NCBI GenBank assembly: GCA_937988795.1 | Contig: CALKHY010000080.1 | Location: forward strand, 1-6,634 | Source of the DNA: an uncultured Candidatus Saccharibacteria bacterium | GTDB taxonomy: Bacteria; Patescibacteriota; Saccharimonadia; Saccharimonadales; UBA4665 | Direction: 5' to 3' | Length of the DNA stretch: 6,634 nt | Part shown: in pieces, positions 1 to 5,839 of the stretch | How the letters are laid out: the number at the start of each line of letters is the position of its first letter | Position numbering within the stretch: the stretch's first letter is position 1 | The notes under the pieces: model-generated | The model's database searches: none | The model's input: the letters and a program-made list of their open reading frames with translations, nothing else | Told to the model about the DNA's origin: nothing | Translations under genes and position numbers: made by a program

Positions 1-1675
1 CCAGGGCTGTAAGGAGGCCAATCCCTATGGAGCCGGGCAGAAATCCAAAGGGATTTGTAGCAAATGATCCTATGGGTGTGGCCTGCGGGCTAGGTGACTC
101 TCTGGTGTCGAGCTCCTTGCCCTCGGCATACTTGTATATATTAGACCTGCCTGCACCGCCTGGCTCGACCGGTCCCACTTTGCCGTTTATCTGCTGTTCA
201 TAGCCGCCCAGCAAGGCTGCGTGGACTCGCTGGTCGTCGGGATGTGTGTCGCTGTAAATTCGCTGAGCTGCTGCAGCAGAGAATGAGGTGTAGGATGCAA
301 CGGCCATGGCGGTATTGGAGTTGATGAGATTGCCGGAGGCCATGATACTAGCCTCATACATCTTGCAGACGAGGTTGCTGATATCGGCAAGAGAGCTGAT
401 TGTCCCTATGACTCCGGCAACAACAGCGCTGGCCTTACCGGGGTCGAAACGATCGCTAAGTGCGATGCGCGCCTCAGGAGCTATCGTGTCGCCGTTTTCA
501 ATTATTTGCCGCATGCATTCCGGATTTTTGGTGCAGGCAGTGGTTTGGCTGGCCGCCTCTCGCGCATCGGCATCGGCATCGACCGGGAGACGGTCACCTC
601 CGCTGGCAGTAGTGAATGCTTCGCTGTGAGATCGTGCCATCTCTTCTTCTAGGGGGTTCTGCACACCCTCACGCTGGGCTCTTTGTACGTCTGCCCTGCT
701 CCATCGGTAGGTTTTGATATCCAGTACACGCCGAAGCTCGGCGGCGGCCTGACTGCGTACTGCCAGCCGCTGGATAACTCTCGTAAACCAGGATGGATTG
801 CCTTGTGAGAGCAATGCTGTGACCAGGCCTTTTGTAGCCTTTCGGTAGCCCATGACCGAGTTAATGTATGCTACGGGGTGGCGTATTCTTTCCCACGGGC
901 TAAAGTTGTGTTCCGGGATGGGGACTCGCCTGGTTATTGTCCGGGGCTCTTTGCCTGGGTTGTTGGGGTTGTATTTGGGATTATCGTAGGTGTAGCTAAC
1001 CGCTGTTATTCGCAGGCGAGTCACGCCGCCGGGTAGTCGTCTTTCCTCAATTTCAAATTGCATGTCGAGGGCCAGTCGTTCGGCGACCTTGTCTGGCCGG
1101 AATCGGTTAATCTTGGCCCAGAGGGTGTTGTTGTTGAAGTCGCCGCCGTATCGCCTGAGCATTTCGGCATATTTGGCATCACTGGTTGAAGCCAGTGCGA
1201 GCTTGGTTTTGACAATATTGTCTGTGTGGACCGTGAGGTTGCGGGTAAACCTTGCCAGCCGGTGACTATCTATTAAGTTGCTAAACGACGGGAGCAGCAT
1301 TGAGCCCCAGCTCATGATTGCCATGTAGATACTGACTATAACAGCGGTACCACCCGTTCCCCAAAGTACAAGGTAGCGGCGGCGAGGAATTTTTTTGATC
1401 ACTGTGCGCTTGTAGAATCCATTGTCGTCGTCCGGTTCATCTCTCGCTCTGTCTATAAGGCCAGGTTGGGCTTCCTGTTGGGCAATGTTTGGCTGGTCTT
1501 CGATCGGATGTTGGGCGTCGCGGCTGTAGTGCTCGGGGTTTGTCAGGGCTTCAAACTCCTGGTCGCGCAAATTTTTACCATCGCGACTGAGGTGTTCAGG
1601 GCTGGTCAGAGCCTCGAACTCGTCGTTGTGTACTCGCTGTAGCTCGTCGTCGTCCGGCAATGTCGCAGTAGGCAT
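1..1675 (-). CDS. Large T4SS-associated membrane protein, partial (N-terminal 558 residues; runs off the left edge)
   Basis: Reading from the ATG at 1675 leftwards, the frame stays open for 558 codons to the window edge, so the 3' end is missing. Residues 1-100 are hydrophilic and acidic, with a tandem repeat at 16-57. A basic patch KKIPRRR (94-100) precedes a clear membrane helix at about 101-124, predicting a cytoplasmic N-terminus and an extracytoplasmic region from about 125. Hydrophobic stretches at about 414-430 and from about 548 suggest more membrane segments and a multi-pass C-terminal part outside the window. Cysteines 381 and 387 lie in the presumed external region. The start is supported by a GGGGG ribosome-binding site 8 nt upstream, inside the last codons of virB4, whose stop lies 3 nt before this ATG. 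I recognise no catalytic motif. Position directly after VirB4 suggests a channel or scaffold component (VirB6/VirB8/TrbL-like role); that is inference from context. Coding is fairly secure, function is not. Confidence 0.85.
   Translation of the reverse strand, partial: MPTATLPDDDELQRVHNDEFEALTSPEHLSRDGKNLRDQEFEALTNPEHYSRDAQHPIEDQPNIAQQEAQPGLIDRARDEPDDDNGFYKRTVIKKIPRRRYLVLWGTGGTAVIVSIYMAIMSWGSMLLPSFSNLIDSHRLARFTRNLTVHTDNIVKTKLALASTSDAKYAEMLRRYGGDFNNNTLWAKINRFRPDKVAERLALDMQFEIEERRLPGGVTRLRITAVSYTYDNPKYNPNNPGKEPRTITRRVPIPEHNFSPWERIRHPVAYINSVMGYRKATKGLVTALLSQGNPSWFTRVIQRLAVRSQAAAELRRVLDIKTYRWSRADVQRAQREGVQNPLEEEMARSHSEAFTTASGGDRLPVDADADAREAASQTTACTKNPECMRQIIENGDTIAPEARIALSDRFDPGKASAVVAGVIGTISSLADISNLVCKMYEASIMASGNLINSNTAMAVASYTSFSAAAAQRIYSDTHPDDQRVHAALLGGYEQQINGKVGPVEPGGAGRSNIYKYAEGKELDTRESPSPQATPIGSFATNPFGFLPGSIGIGLLTAL
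564..581. repeat. Three perfect hexamer repeats (GCATCG)3
   Basis: Three identical 6-nt units encode an alternating Asp-Ala run (residues 366-371, DADADA) in the large membrane protein, within its predicted external region. Length changes by slippage would stay in frame. Confidence 0.7.
1505..1630 (-). repeat. Tandem 21-residue coding repeat
   Basis: Residues 16-36 and 37-57 of the large membrane protein are two copies in tandem with core EFEALTxPEHxSRD (12 of 14 identical). In DNA the cores (1621-1580 and 1558-1517) differ at 11 of 42 positions, 8 of them synonymous, so this is an old repeat kept at protein level. It lies in the cytoplasmic N-terminal segment before the membrane helix. Confidence 0.8.
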
Positions 1676-1678
1676 AGG

Positions 1679-3586
1679 CTAGACCCCCGGGTATGGCGGC
1701 GTTGCGTTCAGATCAATTGATCCTTGTGGCAGGTTAAATTCTCCTTGCTGTTCGAGTTGTTGTACCTCTTGCGGGTTGGTTGTAATCAGGCTGGTTTCGG
1801 TCGGGCTGGCGACAACTTGAATGTGGACGTGGTTCTGGCCGGCAAAGAACAGTCCCTGCCCCACCGGGAACTGGCTGAGGCGCTTCTTTTCTTCTGCGGT
1901 CAGCTTGAATACATCGGCCAGCATGTCGACTGCCGATGGCGACTGTTTGAGCAGGAACTGCATGCTGGCGTTCGCCACAATGGCGCGGCCCATGCGCGAA
2001 CCCATAAAGTCTTCGACGTCCTGGGTAATGGTAGTGATGCCGAGGTTGTATTTACGGGCGCGCTTGGCAAGGCTAAACAGGAAGTTGGCGGAGTCTTCGT
2101 ACTTCATGAGCTGCCAAGCCTCGTCGATGATGAGAATGCGCCGCCTTTTGTCTGCTTTGGTACGGTTCCAGATGTGGTTCAGTACGATGTACATGGCCAC
2201 CGGCCGCAGTTCGTCCTCGAGGTCACGGATGTTGAATACAACCAGCGGGTTGTCGATGTCTACGTTGCTCTGCTGTGAGAAGATGCCGGCAAAGGTGCCG
2301 GTTGTGTACTTGCGCAGGCGCTGAGCCAATTGCGGGCCGGTGCCGCCCATGTGGAGCAATGTGTCGTACAGATCAGTGATGGTCGGCGGCGTGGATTGGT
2401 GCGTTAAGGGGTCGCTGGTAATGCCAGCTTTGGCGTAGGTTTCAATCAGTGCAGCATCCAGATCTGACTCCTCAACTGGCGTCAGCGCAGGTGTCATGAC
2501 CTGCTGGTTGCCAACCATTTGCGCTTGGGCGCCGCCCATCATCAGGCGCAACAGGCCGTGGAGTGTGATCATATTGCTGCGAAGTGCACTCTCGGCCTCT
2601 TCCCGATCGGTTGTACGCGGCAGATCAAACGGGTTGATGCGGGTCGGGGAGTTCAGGCTCAGGCGGACATATGCGCCGCCGACAGCATCGCACATGCGCT
2701 CGTACTCGTTTTCCGGATCAATGATCAAGATCTCGGTACCCATCATCATGCTGCGCAGGGCCTCGAGTTTGACCGTAAACGACTTACCGGCACCAGATTT
2801 GGCAAAGACGACCGAGTTACCGTTTTCCAGCGAAAAACGGTCAAAAATCACCAAGCCGGAGTTGTGCATGTTAATACCGTACAAAATGCCCTCTTCCTGG
2901 CTGAGGTCGGCCGAGGTGAACGGGAAGCTGGTGCTGATAGCACCGGTGGACATGTTGCGCCGGATTTGCAGCTGATCCATAAATTGTGGCACGGTACTGT
3001 TGAGCCCCTGCTCTTGCTGTGAGCTGGCGGGTTTGCTGTATACCAGCTGTTGCCCCAGCAGGGATTCGACCTTGTGCGTAATAAACTCCAGTTCCTCCAT
3101 AGTGGAGGCGTAGATGGTGAAGTAAAAGCCGAAGCGGAAGAAGCGCTCCTCACCAACCTGCAGCTTGTCGCGCATTTCTTCGGCGTCGTGGATTGCTGCC
3201 TCTTTGCCTGGGTCGCGCACGCGGCCCCTTTCGGCGTCGAGCTGCATAGCGGCTTCCAGCTGGGTCACCTTCTTGCGCAGGTTGTCGAGTACAACCTGGC
3301 TGTCAACCGGATAGATATATAGGGAGATGTCCATGATCTCGTCGAGATTGACGATGGGGCTGAGCCAGCCGGTGTATAGCTGCCGGGGGTAGCCGTAGAC
3401 ATAGAATGTCCGGGCCAGGCGCGTACCAAGGCGGAAGAAGTTGCTTTGCAGTTCAATGCTGCTGGGGGCGATGAAGTCACGCAGTGCAGTAATGCCCCGC
3501 TGGAACGCGGCAGCAACCTCTTGTTCCTCACGGAGCTTCTGTGCGGCAGCCAGTGCAGCCGGATCCATCGGCTGTTTTTTAGCCAT
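1679..3586 (-). CDS. virB4: VirB4-family T4SS ATPase
   Basis: This 635-aa protein is the probable motor ATPase of the secretion/conjugation machine, acting at the cytoplasmic face of the inner membrane. Residues about 40-240 form the VirB4/TrbE-type N-terminal domain. Residues about 240-600 form the RecA-like motor: Walker A at 262-269 (AKSGAGKS), followed by ILIIDPENEYE (286-296), a segment typical of VirB4/HerA-type ATPases; Walker B ILIIDEAW (484-491) with catalytic Asp488-Glu489; and a TQDVEDF motif (521-527) in the position of the conserved Gln sensor. The C-terminal 40 residues are Gln/Pro-rich and probably disordered. The usual first glycine of the P-loop is Ala262, while the core SGAGKS is intact, so the enzyme should be active. 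Start: a GGGGG ribosome-binding site lies 6 nt before the ATG. The gene follows the TraC-like gene by 33 nt and ends 3 nt before the next start, so translation is probably coupled. Family assignment is confident; substrate is unknown. Confidence 0.95.
   Translation of the reverse strand: MAKKQPMDPAALAAAQKLREEQEVAAAFQRGITALRDFIAPSSIELQSNFFRLGTRLARTFYVYGYPRQLYTGWLSPIVNLDEIMDISLYIYPVDSQVVLDNLRKKVTQLEAAMQLDAERGRVRDPGKEAAIHDAEEMRDKLQVGEERFFRFGFYFTIYASTMEELEFITHKVESLLGQQLVYSKPASSQQEQGLNSTVPQFMDQLQIRRNMSTGAISTSFPFTSADLSQEEGILYGINMHNSGLVIFDRFSLENGNSVVFAKSGAGKSFTVKLEALRSMMMGTEILIIDPENEYERMCDAVGGAYVRLSLNSPTRINPFDLPRTTDREEAESALRSNMITLHGLLRLMMGGAQAQMVGNQQVMTPALTPVEESDLDAALIETYAKAGITSDPLTHQSTPPTITDLYDTLLHMGGTGPQLAQRLRKYTTGTFAGIFSQQSNVDIDNPLVVFNIRDLEDELRPVAMYIVLNHIWNRTKADKRRRILIIDEAWQLMKYEDSANFLFSLAKRARKYNLGITTITQDVEDFMGSRMGRAIVANASMQFLLKQSPSAVDMLADVFKLTAEEKKRLSQFPVGQGLFFAGQNHVHIQVVASPTETSLITTNPQEVQQLEQQGEFNLPQGSIDLNATPPYPGV
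1684..1688 (-). promoter_or_regulatory. GGGGG ribosome-binding site for the large membrane protein, inside virB4
   Basis: GGGGGTC lies in the last codons of virB4 (Pro-Gly-Val-stop) and ends 8 nt before the ATG at 1675. It shares the GGGGGTC core with the site in front of virB4. It supports a coupled start directly after the virB4 stop. Confidence 0.5.
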
Positions 3587-3592
3587 AGACGA

Positions 3593-3597
3593 CCCCC
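3593..3597 (-). promoter_or_regulatory. GGGGG ribosome-binding site for virB4
   Basis: The minus strand reads GGGGGTC with 6 nt between the G tract and the ATG at 3586. Five Gs can pair with the CCUCC anti-Shine-Dalgarno core through one G-U pair. It supports the chosen start. Confidence 0.55.
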
Positions 3598-3619
3598 AGA
3601 TGCATCCAACTTATGCGTT

Positions 3620-4492
3620 TCATTGCATGCCCCCTCGTTGCATGTCGGGCCGCGGCGCAGGACCCTGGCCCTTGGTGATAATGTCGGCGGTTAATTCGTC
3701 GAAGTTCTTGAGTTGCTGCCGGGTTGCAGTGTCCGGGTTGTAGGTGTTGTAGTATAGTTCGATCAGTTCCTGGGTGTCGAGCGGCAGCGCCTGTATGTTG
3801 CACTGCATAAGGCCCTGCATCACAGCCTGCACGCGGTTGCGCAGTTCGTTCTTGGCCTTCTCCAGATCGGCCTCGGTAATAACGACGCGCTTCTCTTTGG
3901 TGTCAAAGAGATTAACGAGGCCGGTTATGAAGTTCCTGCTCTGCGTTATGGCCTTCTGTACATCGACGCGCGGCTCATATGGGACAACTATGTAGAACCG
4001 CTTATCCATAATGTTTGTCTGTGCGGCGAGCTGGCTGATGTAGCCGATGTAATCCTGCATCAGCATGGCCAGAAGCATATTGTTTTGTTCGCTGCGCAAT
4101 TTATCCAGTTTGGCGATGTAAGGTTGTAGGTCGACCCGCTGGGAGCGGATAAATATTTGTATCGGGAAATAGAGGGAGTTTAAGAATCCTTGGTAGCTGT
4201 ACTCCACAGCCTCCTGCTCCTGTGGGCTCATCAGGTCAAAGTTGATCGATTTGACCATCAGTACAGATCGGAACGAGCCATCGTTCATGATCACGATGCC
4301 GTCCCTGATCTCGGCAATCTGTAAGGTGTTTTGAGTGCTGTTGGGATTGCCCTGGACGGCGGGCTGGGTCGTTGGTTGCTGGTTGCTGGTCTGAATTTGC
4401 GGCTGAAAACCGGGCATGGCAACGCCCTGCGGCGCAGGCTGTGCGCCGGGCTGTGGTCCTGCAGTTGGTTGGTTTGGCGAATTGGGATACAT
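3620..4492 (-). CDS. TraC-like T4SS protein, VirB4-accessory
   Basis: A soluble 290-aa protein. Residues 1-55 are Pro/Gln-rich and low-complexity, hence probably disordered. Residues about 58-200 resemble the TraC-like domain commonly encoded just before virB4 in Patescibacteria: IAEIRDGIVIMNDGSFRSVL (59-78), INFDLMSPQEQEA (83-95), a FLNSLYFPIQIFIRSQR segment (103-119) and KRFYIVVPYEP (164-174). The region from about 205 to 270 looks helical, and the last 15 residues are Pro/Arg-rich. No Walker motifs are present, so it is not itself an ATPase; a structural or regulatory partner of VirB4 is the likely role (inference from family and neighbour). An in-frame TAA lies directly before the ATG, so no longer start is possible. 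A GGGGG tract lies 17 nt upstream, which is far for an ideal ribosome-binding site. It stops with TGA and sits between the PrgI gene (42-nt gap) and virB4 (33-nt gap). Confidence 0.88.
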   Translation of the reverse strand: MYPNSPNQPTAGPQPGAQPAPQGVAMPGFQPQIQTSNQQPTTQPAVQGNPNSTQNTLQIAEIRDGIVIMNDGSFRSVLMVKSINFDLMSPQEQEAVEYSYQGFLNSLYFPIQIFIRSQRVDLQPYIAKLDKLRSEQNNMLLAMLMQDYIGYISQLAAQTNIMDKRFYIVVPYEPRVDVQKAITQSRNFITGLVNLFDTKEKRVVITEADLEKAKNELRNRVQAVMQGLMQCNIQALPLDTQELIELYYNTYNPDTATRQQLKNFDELTADIITKGQGPAPRPDMQRGGMQ

Positions 4493-4534
4493 TTAGTCTA
4501 TTTGGCCATCCCCCTGAGCTATTTTTGCTGTTCT

Positions 4535-5734
4535 CTAGCGGAGCTTGATAACAACCTCGTCGTTCCCGGAAGTGGCTCGGTTGGCTTCACGGGCAATTGT
4601 CGCCACATCCAAGTCGTTGTTGCTCGCTAGCTGTAGTATAGCAGTCTGGTTGGTCGGTGTCACTGGAGCATTAGCGTTTTGTGGAGGTGTTTGTGGCGGC
4701 GGGGGTGTTGGCGTCGCCGGCGGTGGACTGGATATCGGGGGTGTGGCAATTGGCGCCGGAGTGGGAGCCATGGGCGGGGCCGGCGCTGGCGTTGGAGCTG
4801 GAGTCGGCTGGTGCTGGGTTTGTGCAGTAAGTGGCTGAATGGTATGCATGTGGCTGGTAATATCGGCCGCCGGTACTTTATGCGCCTCGAGCTCGGCAAG
4901 AATGCTGGCTTCGTCTTCGGTTGGTGTGTCGCCGACGGTGGTGTCGTCGCTTGCAGAACCTGGGGCCACGATTTGTGTGCCAAAGGTGACCATGTTGCTT
5001 GGTATCTTGACGGTTTTTGTGGGCTGATCCAGGAACCAGAAGTTGGTGGCAGTGGGTGCTGCGGGTTTATCGGCGGGCGGCGTGTCGCTGTTAAGGTTGG
5101 CAATAAGCTGGTCACGGCGAGCTCTTGCCTTTTGGTCGATCATTTCTTGCAAGCGTTTGGCGTTGGCATTGTTTTGTTCGTCCAATATATCGTCTGACGC
5201 GCGAATGTCGGTGTCTTCGATTAATTTTGATGGCGCCGTTGCAATGGGTGCCACCAACCGGTCCGATGTTGTTACTTGATTCGGGTCGAGGTTAATCGTG
5301 AGGTTGGCGCTTTTGATTGCCCAGCCGCGGGTATCAACCGCTGTCGCCAGGGCTCGCAGCCGGCTACGCACCTCTTGCTGGCTCAGGCCGTTCGTGTAAT
5401 CAACAGACACCTTTTTTGGTGCAGTTATGACGACCAGCTCTTTGGCGCCGTCCTGACTCCAGACGCGCCGCCTCGGCTTGAGCAGGAAGCGGATCTTGGC
5501 CAGCGCCCACACTTCGGTCGGCTGATCGCGCATCCATGGAAAAGCAAAGAAGCCCATTACTGCTGTGATGGGCAAGAAAAATACCAGCATAAAAGCCGCG
5601 CCCTTGGTAAGGGAGACATACGACAGCCACAGGAATATTGTTCCGATGGCAGCGTAAATAAACTGCCTCAGCGTTAACGGCCCGATCAGCTTGTCCTCGG
5701 CCTCGATATCCTGCAGTACCTTATAGACAGCCAT
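4535..5734 (-). CDS. PrgI-family inner-membrane protein with long proline-rich C-terminal extension
   Basis: From the preferred ATG at 5734 (protein begins MAVYKVLQDIEAEDKLIGPL) this is 399 aa; an in-frame ATG at 5746 would add MVTN. The first about 95 residues match the PrgI pattern: KVLQDIEAEDKLIGPLTLRQ, two membrane helices at about 24-42 and 46-66, then a basic KPRRRVW segment (86-92). PrgI proteins are small inner-membrane components of Gram-positive-type T4SS, regarded as VirB3-like. The remaining 300 residues are soluble: a possible small folded region (about 100-150), a charged helical stretch (about 180-218), a Pro/Ala/Thr-rich linker (308-361) and a distinct end, VATIAREANR...DEVVIKLR (377-399). 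The start at 5734 is preferred because family members usually begin just before the KVxQDxEAxDK motif and because a TATAAT box overlaps the upstream ATG. It is the first gene of the PrgI-TraC-like-VirB4 run. Role of the extension is unknown; docking to a partner is a guess. Confidence 0.9.
   Translation of the reverse strand: MAVYKVLQDIEAEDKLIGPLTLRQFIYAAIGTIFLWLSYVSLTKGAAFMLVFFLPITAVMGFFAFPWMRDQPTEVWALAKIRFLLKPRRRVWSQDGAKELVVITAPKKVSVDYTNGLSQQEVRSRLRALATAVDTRGWAIKSANLTINLDPNQVTTSDRLVAPIATAPSKLIEDTDIRASDDILDEQNNANAKRLQEMIDQKARARRDQLIANLNSDTPPADKPAAPTATNFWFLDQPTKTVKIPSNMVTFGTQIVAPGSASDDTTVGDTPTEDEASILAELEAHKVPAADITSHMHTIQPLTAQTQHQPTPAPTPAPAPPMAPTPAPIATPPISSPPPATPTPPPPQTPPQNANAPVTPTNQTAILQLASNNDLDVATIAREANRATSGNDEVVIKLR
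4652..4813 (-). other. Proline-rich linker in the PrgI-family protein
   Basis: Residues 308-361 are almost entirely Pro, Ala and Thr with few other residues, including PTPAPTPAPAPP and PTPPPPQTPP. Such segments are extended and unstructured and usually act as spacers or docking arms. The strand opposite gives a spurious Gly-rich open frame. Confidence 0.85.
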
Positions 5735-5744
5735 ATTCGTAACC

Positions 5745-5750
5745 ATTATA
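5745..5750 (-). promoter_or_regulatory. Perfect TATAAT -10 box before the PrgI gene
   Basis: TATAAT lies on the minus strand and its last two bases are the first two of the upstream ATG at 5746. A start site 7 nt downstream would fall near 5738, giving a leader of about 4 nt before the ATG at 5734. No good -35 is present at 15-18 nt spacing (GCGCAA at 17) and there is no TGn extension, so an activator or a weak promoter is possible. It would drive the PrgI-TraC-like-VirB4 operon. Confidence 0.45.
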
Positions 5751-5768
5751 ACGCTAACCGCTCTAAAT

Positions 5769-5795
5769 TGCGCCCTTGTGTAATATCAGGGCACA
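5769..5795 (-). promoter_or_regulatory. Imperfect inverted repeat, candidate operator or RNA hairpin
   Basis: Minus-strand TGTGCCC (5795-5789) and GGGCGCA (5775-5769) are inverted copies with 6 of 7 matches, separated by 13 nt; arm centres are 20 nt apart, about two helical turns. The downstream arm covers the place where the -35 of the PrgI promoter would be. In RNA the arms form 7 pairs with one G-U. Either a repressor/activator site or a hairpin would fit. Confidence 0.3.
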
Positions 5796-5798
5796 CAT

Positions 5799-5814
5799 AA
5801 AAGGGGGTGGCCCC
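5799..5814 (-). terminator. Weak intrinsic terminator-like hairpin after the 222-aa gene
   Basis: On the minus strand GGGG (5814-5811), loop CCA and CCCC (5807-5804) are followed by C and TTTT (5802-5799), starting 26 nt after the TAA stop. The stem is only 4 bp with a tight loop and the T run is short, so termination would be partial at best. Its position between a stop codon and a new -10 box makes it plausible. Confidence 0.3.
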
Positions 5815-5839
5815 TAGGTTACTATGAATCTATCTGATC

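Noticed and set aside
306..629. Plus-strand open frame of 107 codons opposite the large membrane protein
   Set aside because: It lies wholly antisense to a frame open for 558 codons with coherent protein character, and its product is low in complexity with no recognisable motif.
2519..3022. Long plus-strand frames opposite virB4 (also 1724-2278 and 2496-2975)
   Set aside because: They are shadows of a confidently identified VirB4 gene and mutually overlap in different frames.
3265..3609. Minus-strand overlapping frames near the virB4 start (also 3579-3803)
   Set aside because: They overlap the virB4 and TraC-like genes in another frame and have Ser/Arg/Pro-rich shadow compositions.
3620..3622. 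Reassigned UGA (Gly) code
   Set aside because: Long genes contain no in-frame TGA and TGA ends the TraC-like gene; a reassigned code would show frequent internal TGA.
4492..4514. Mini-ORF ATG-GCC-AAA-TAG in the gap before the TraC-like gene, as a leader peptide
   Set aside because: Its ATG directly touches the G5 tract with no spacing, and three codons carry no attenuation signal.
4545..4838. Plus-strand Gly-rich open frame
   Set aside because: It is the antisense reading of the Pro-rich linker of the PrgI-family protein; Pro codons read backwards give Gly.
5276..5677. Plus-strand 133-codon frame opposite the PrgI gene
   Set aside because: Antisense to the conserved PrgI domain; no ribosome-binding site or family resemblance.
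5747..5839. Small RNA or riboswitch in the intergenic gap
   Set aside because: The gap is only about 93-105 nt and shows short simple hairpins, without a recognisable conserved RNA fold; no tRNA, rRNA or CRISPR repeat was seen anywhere in the window.
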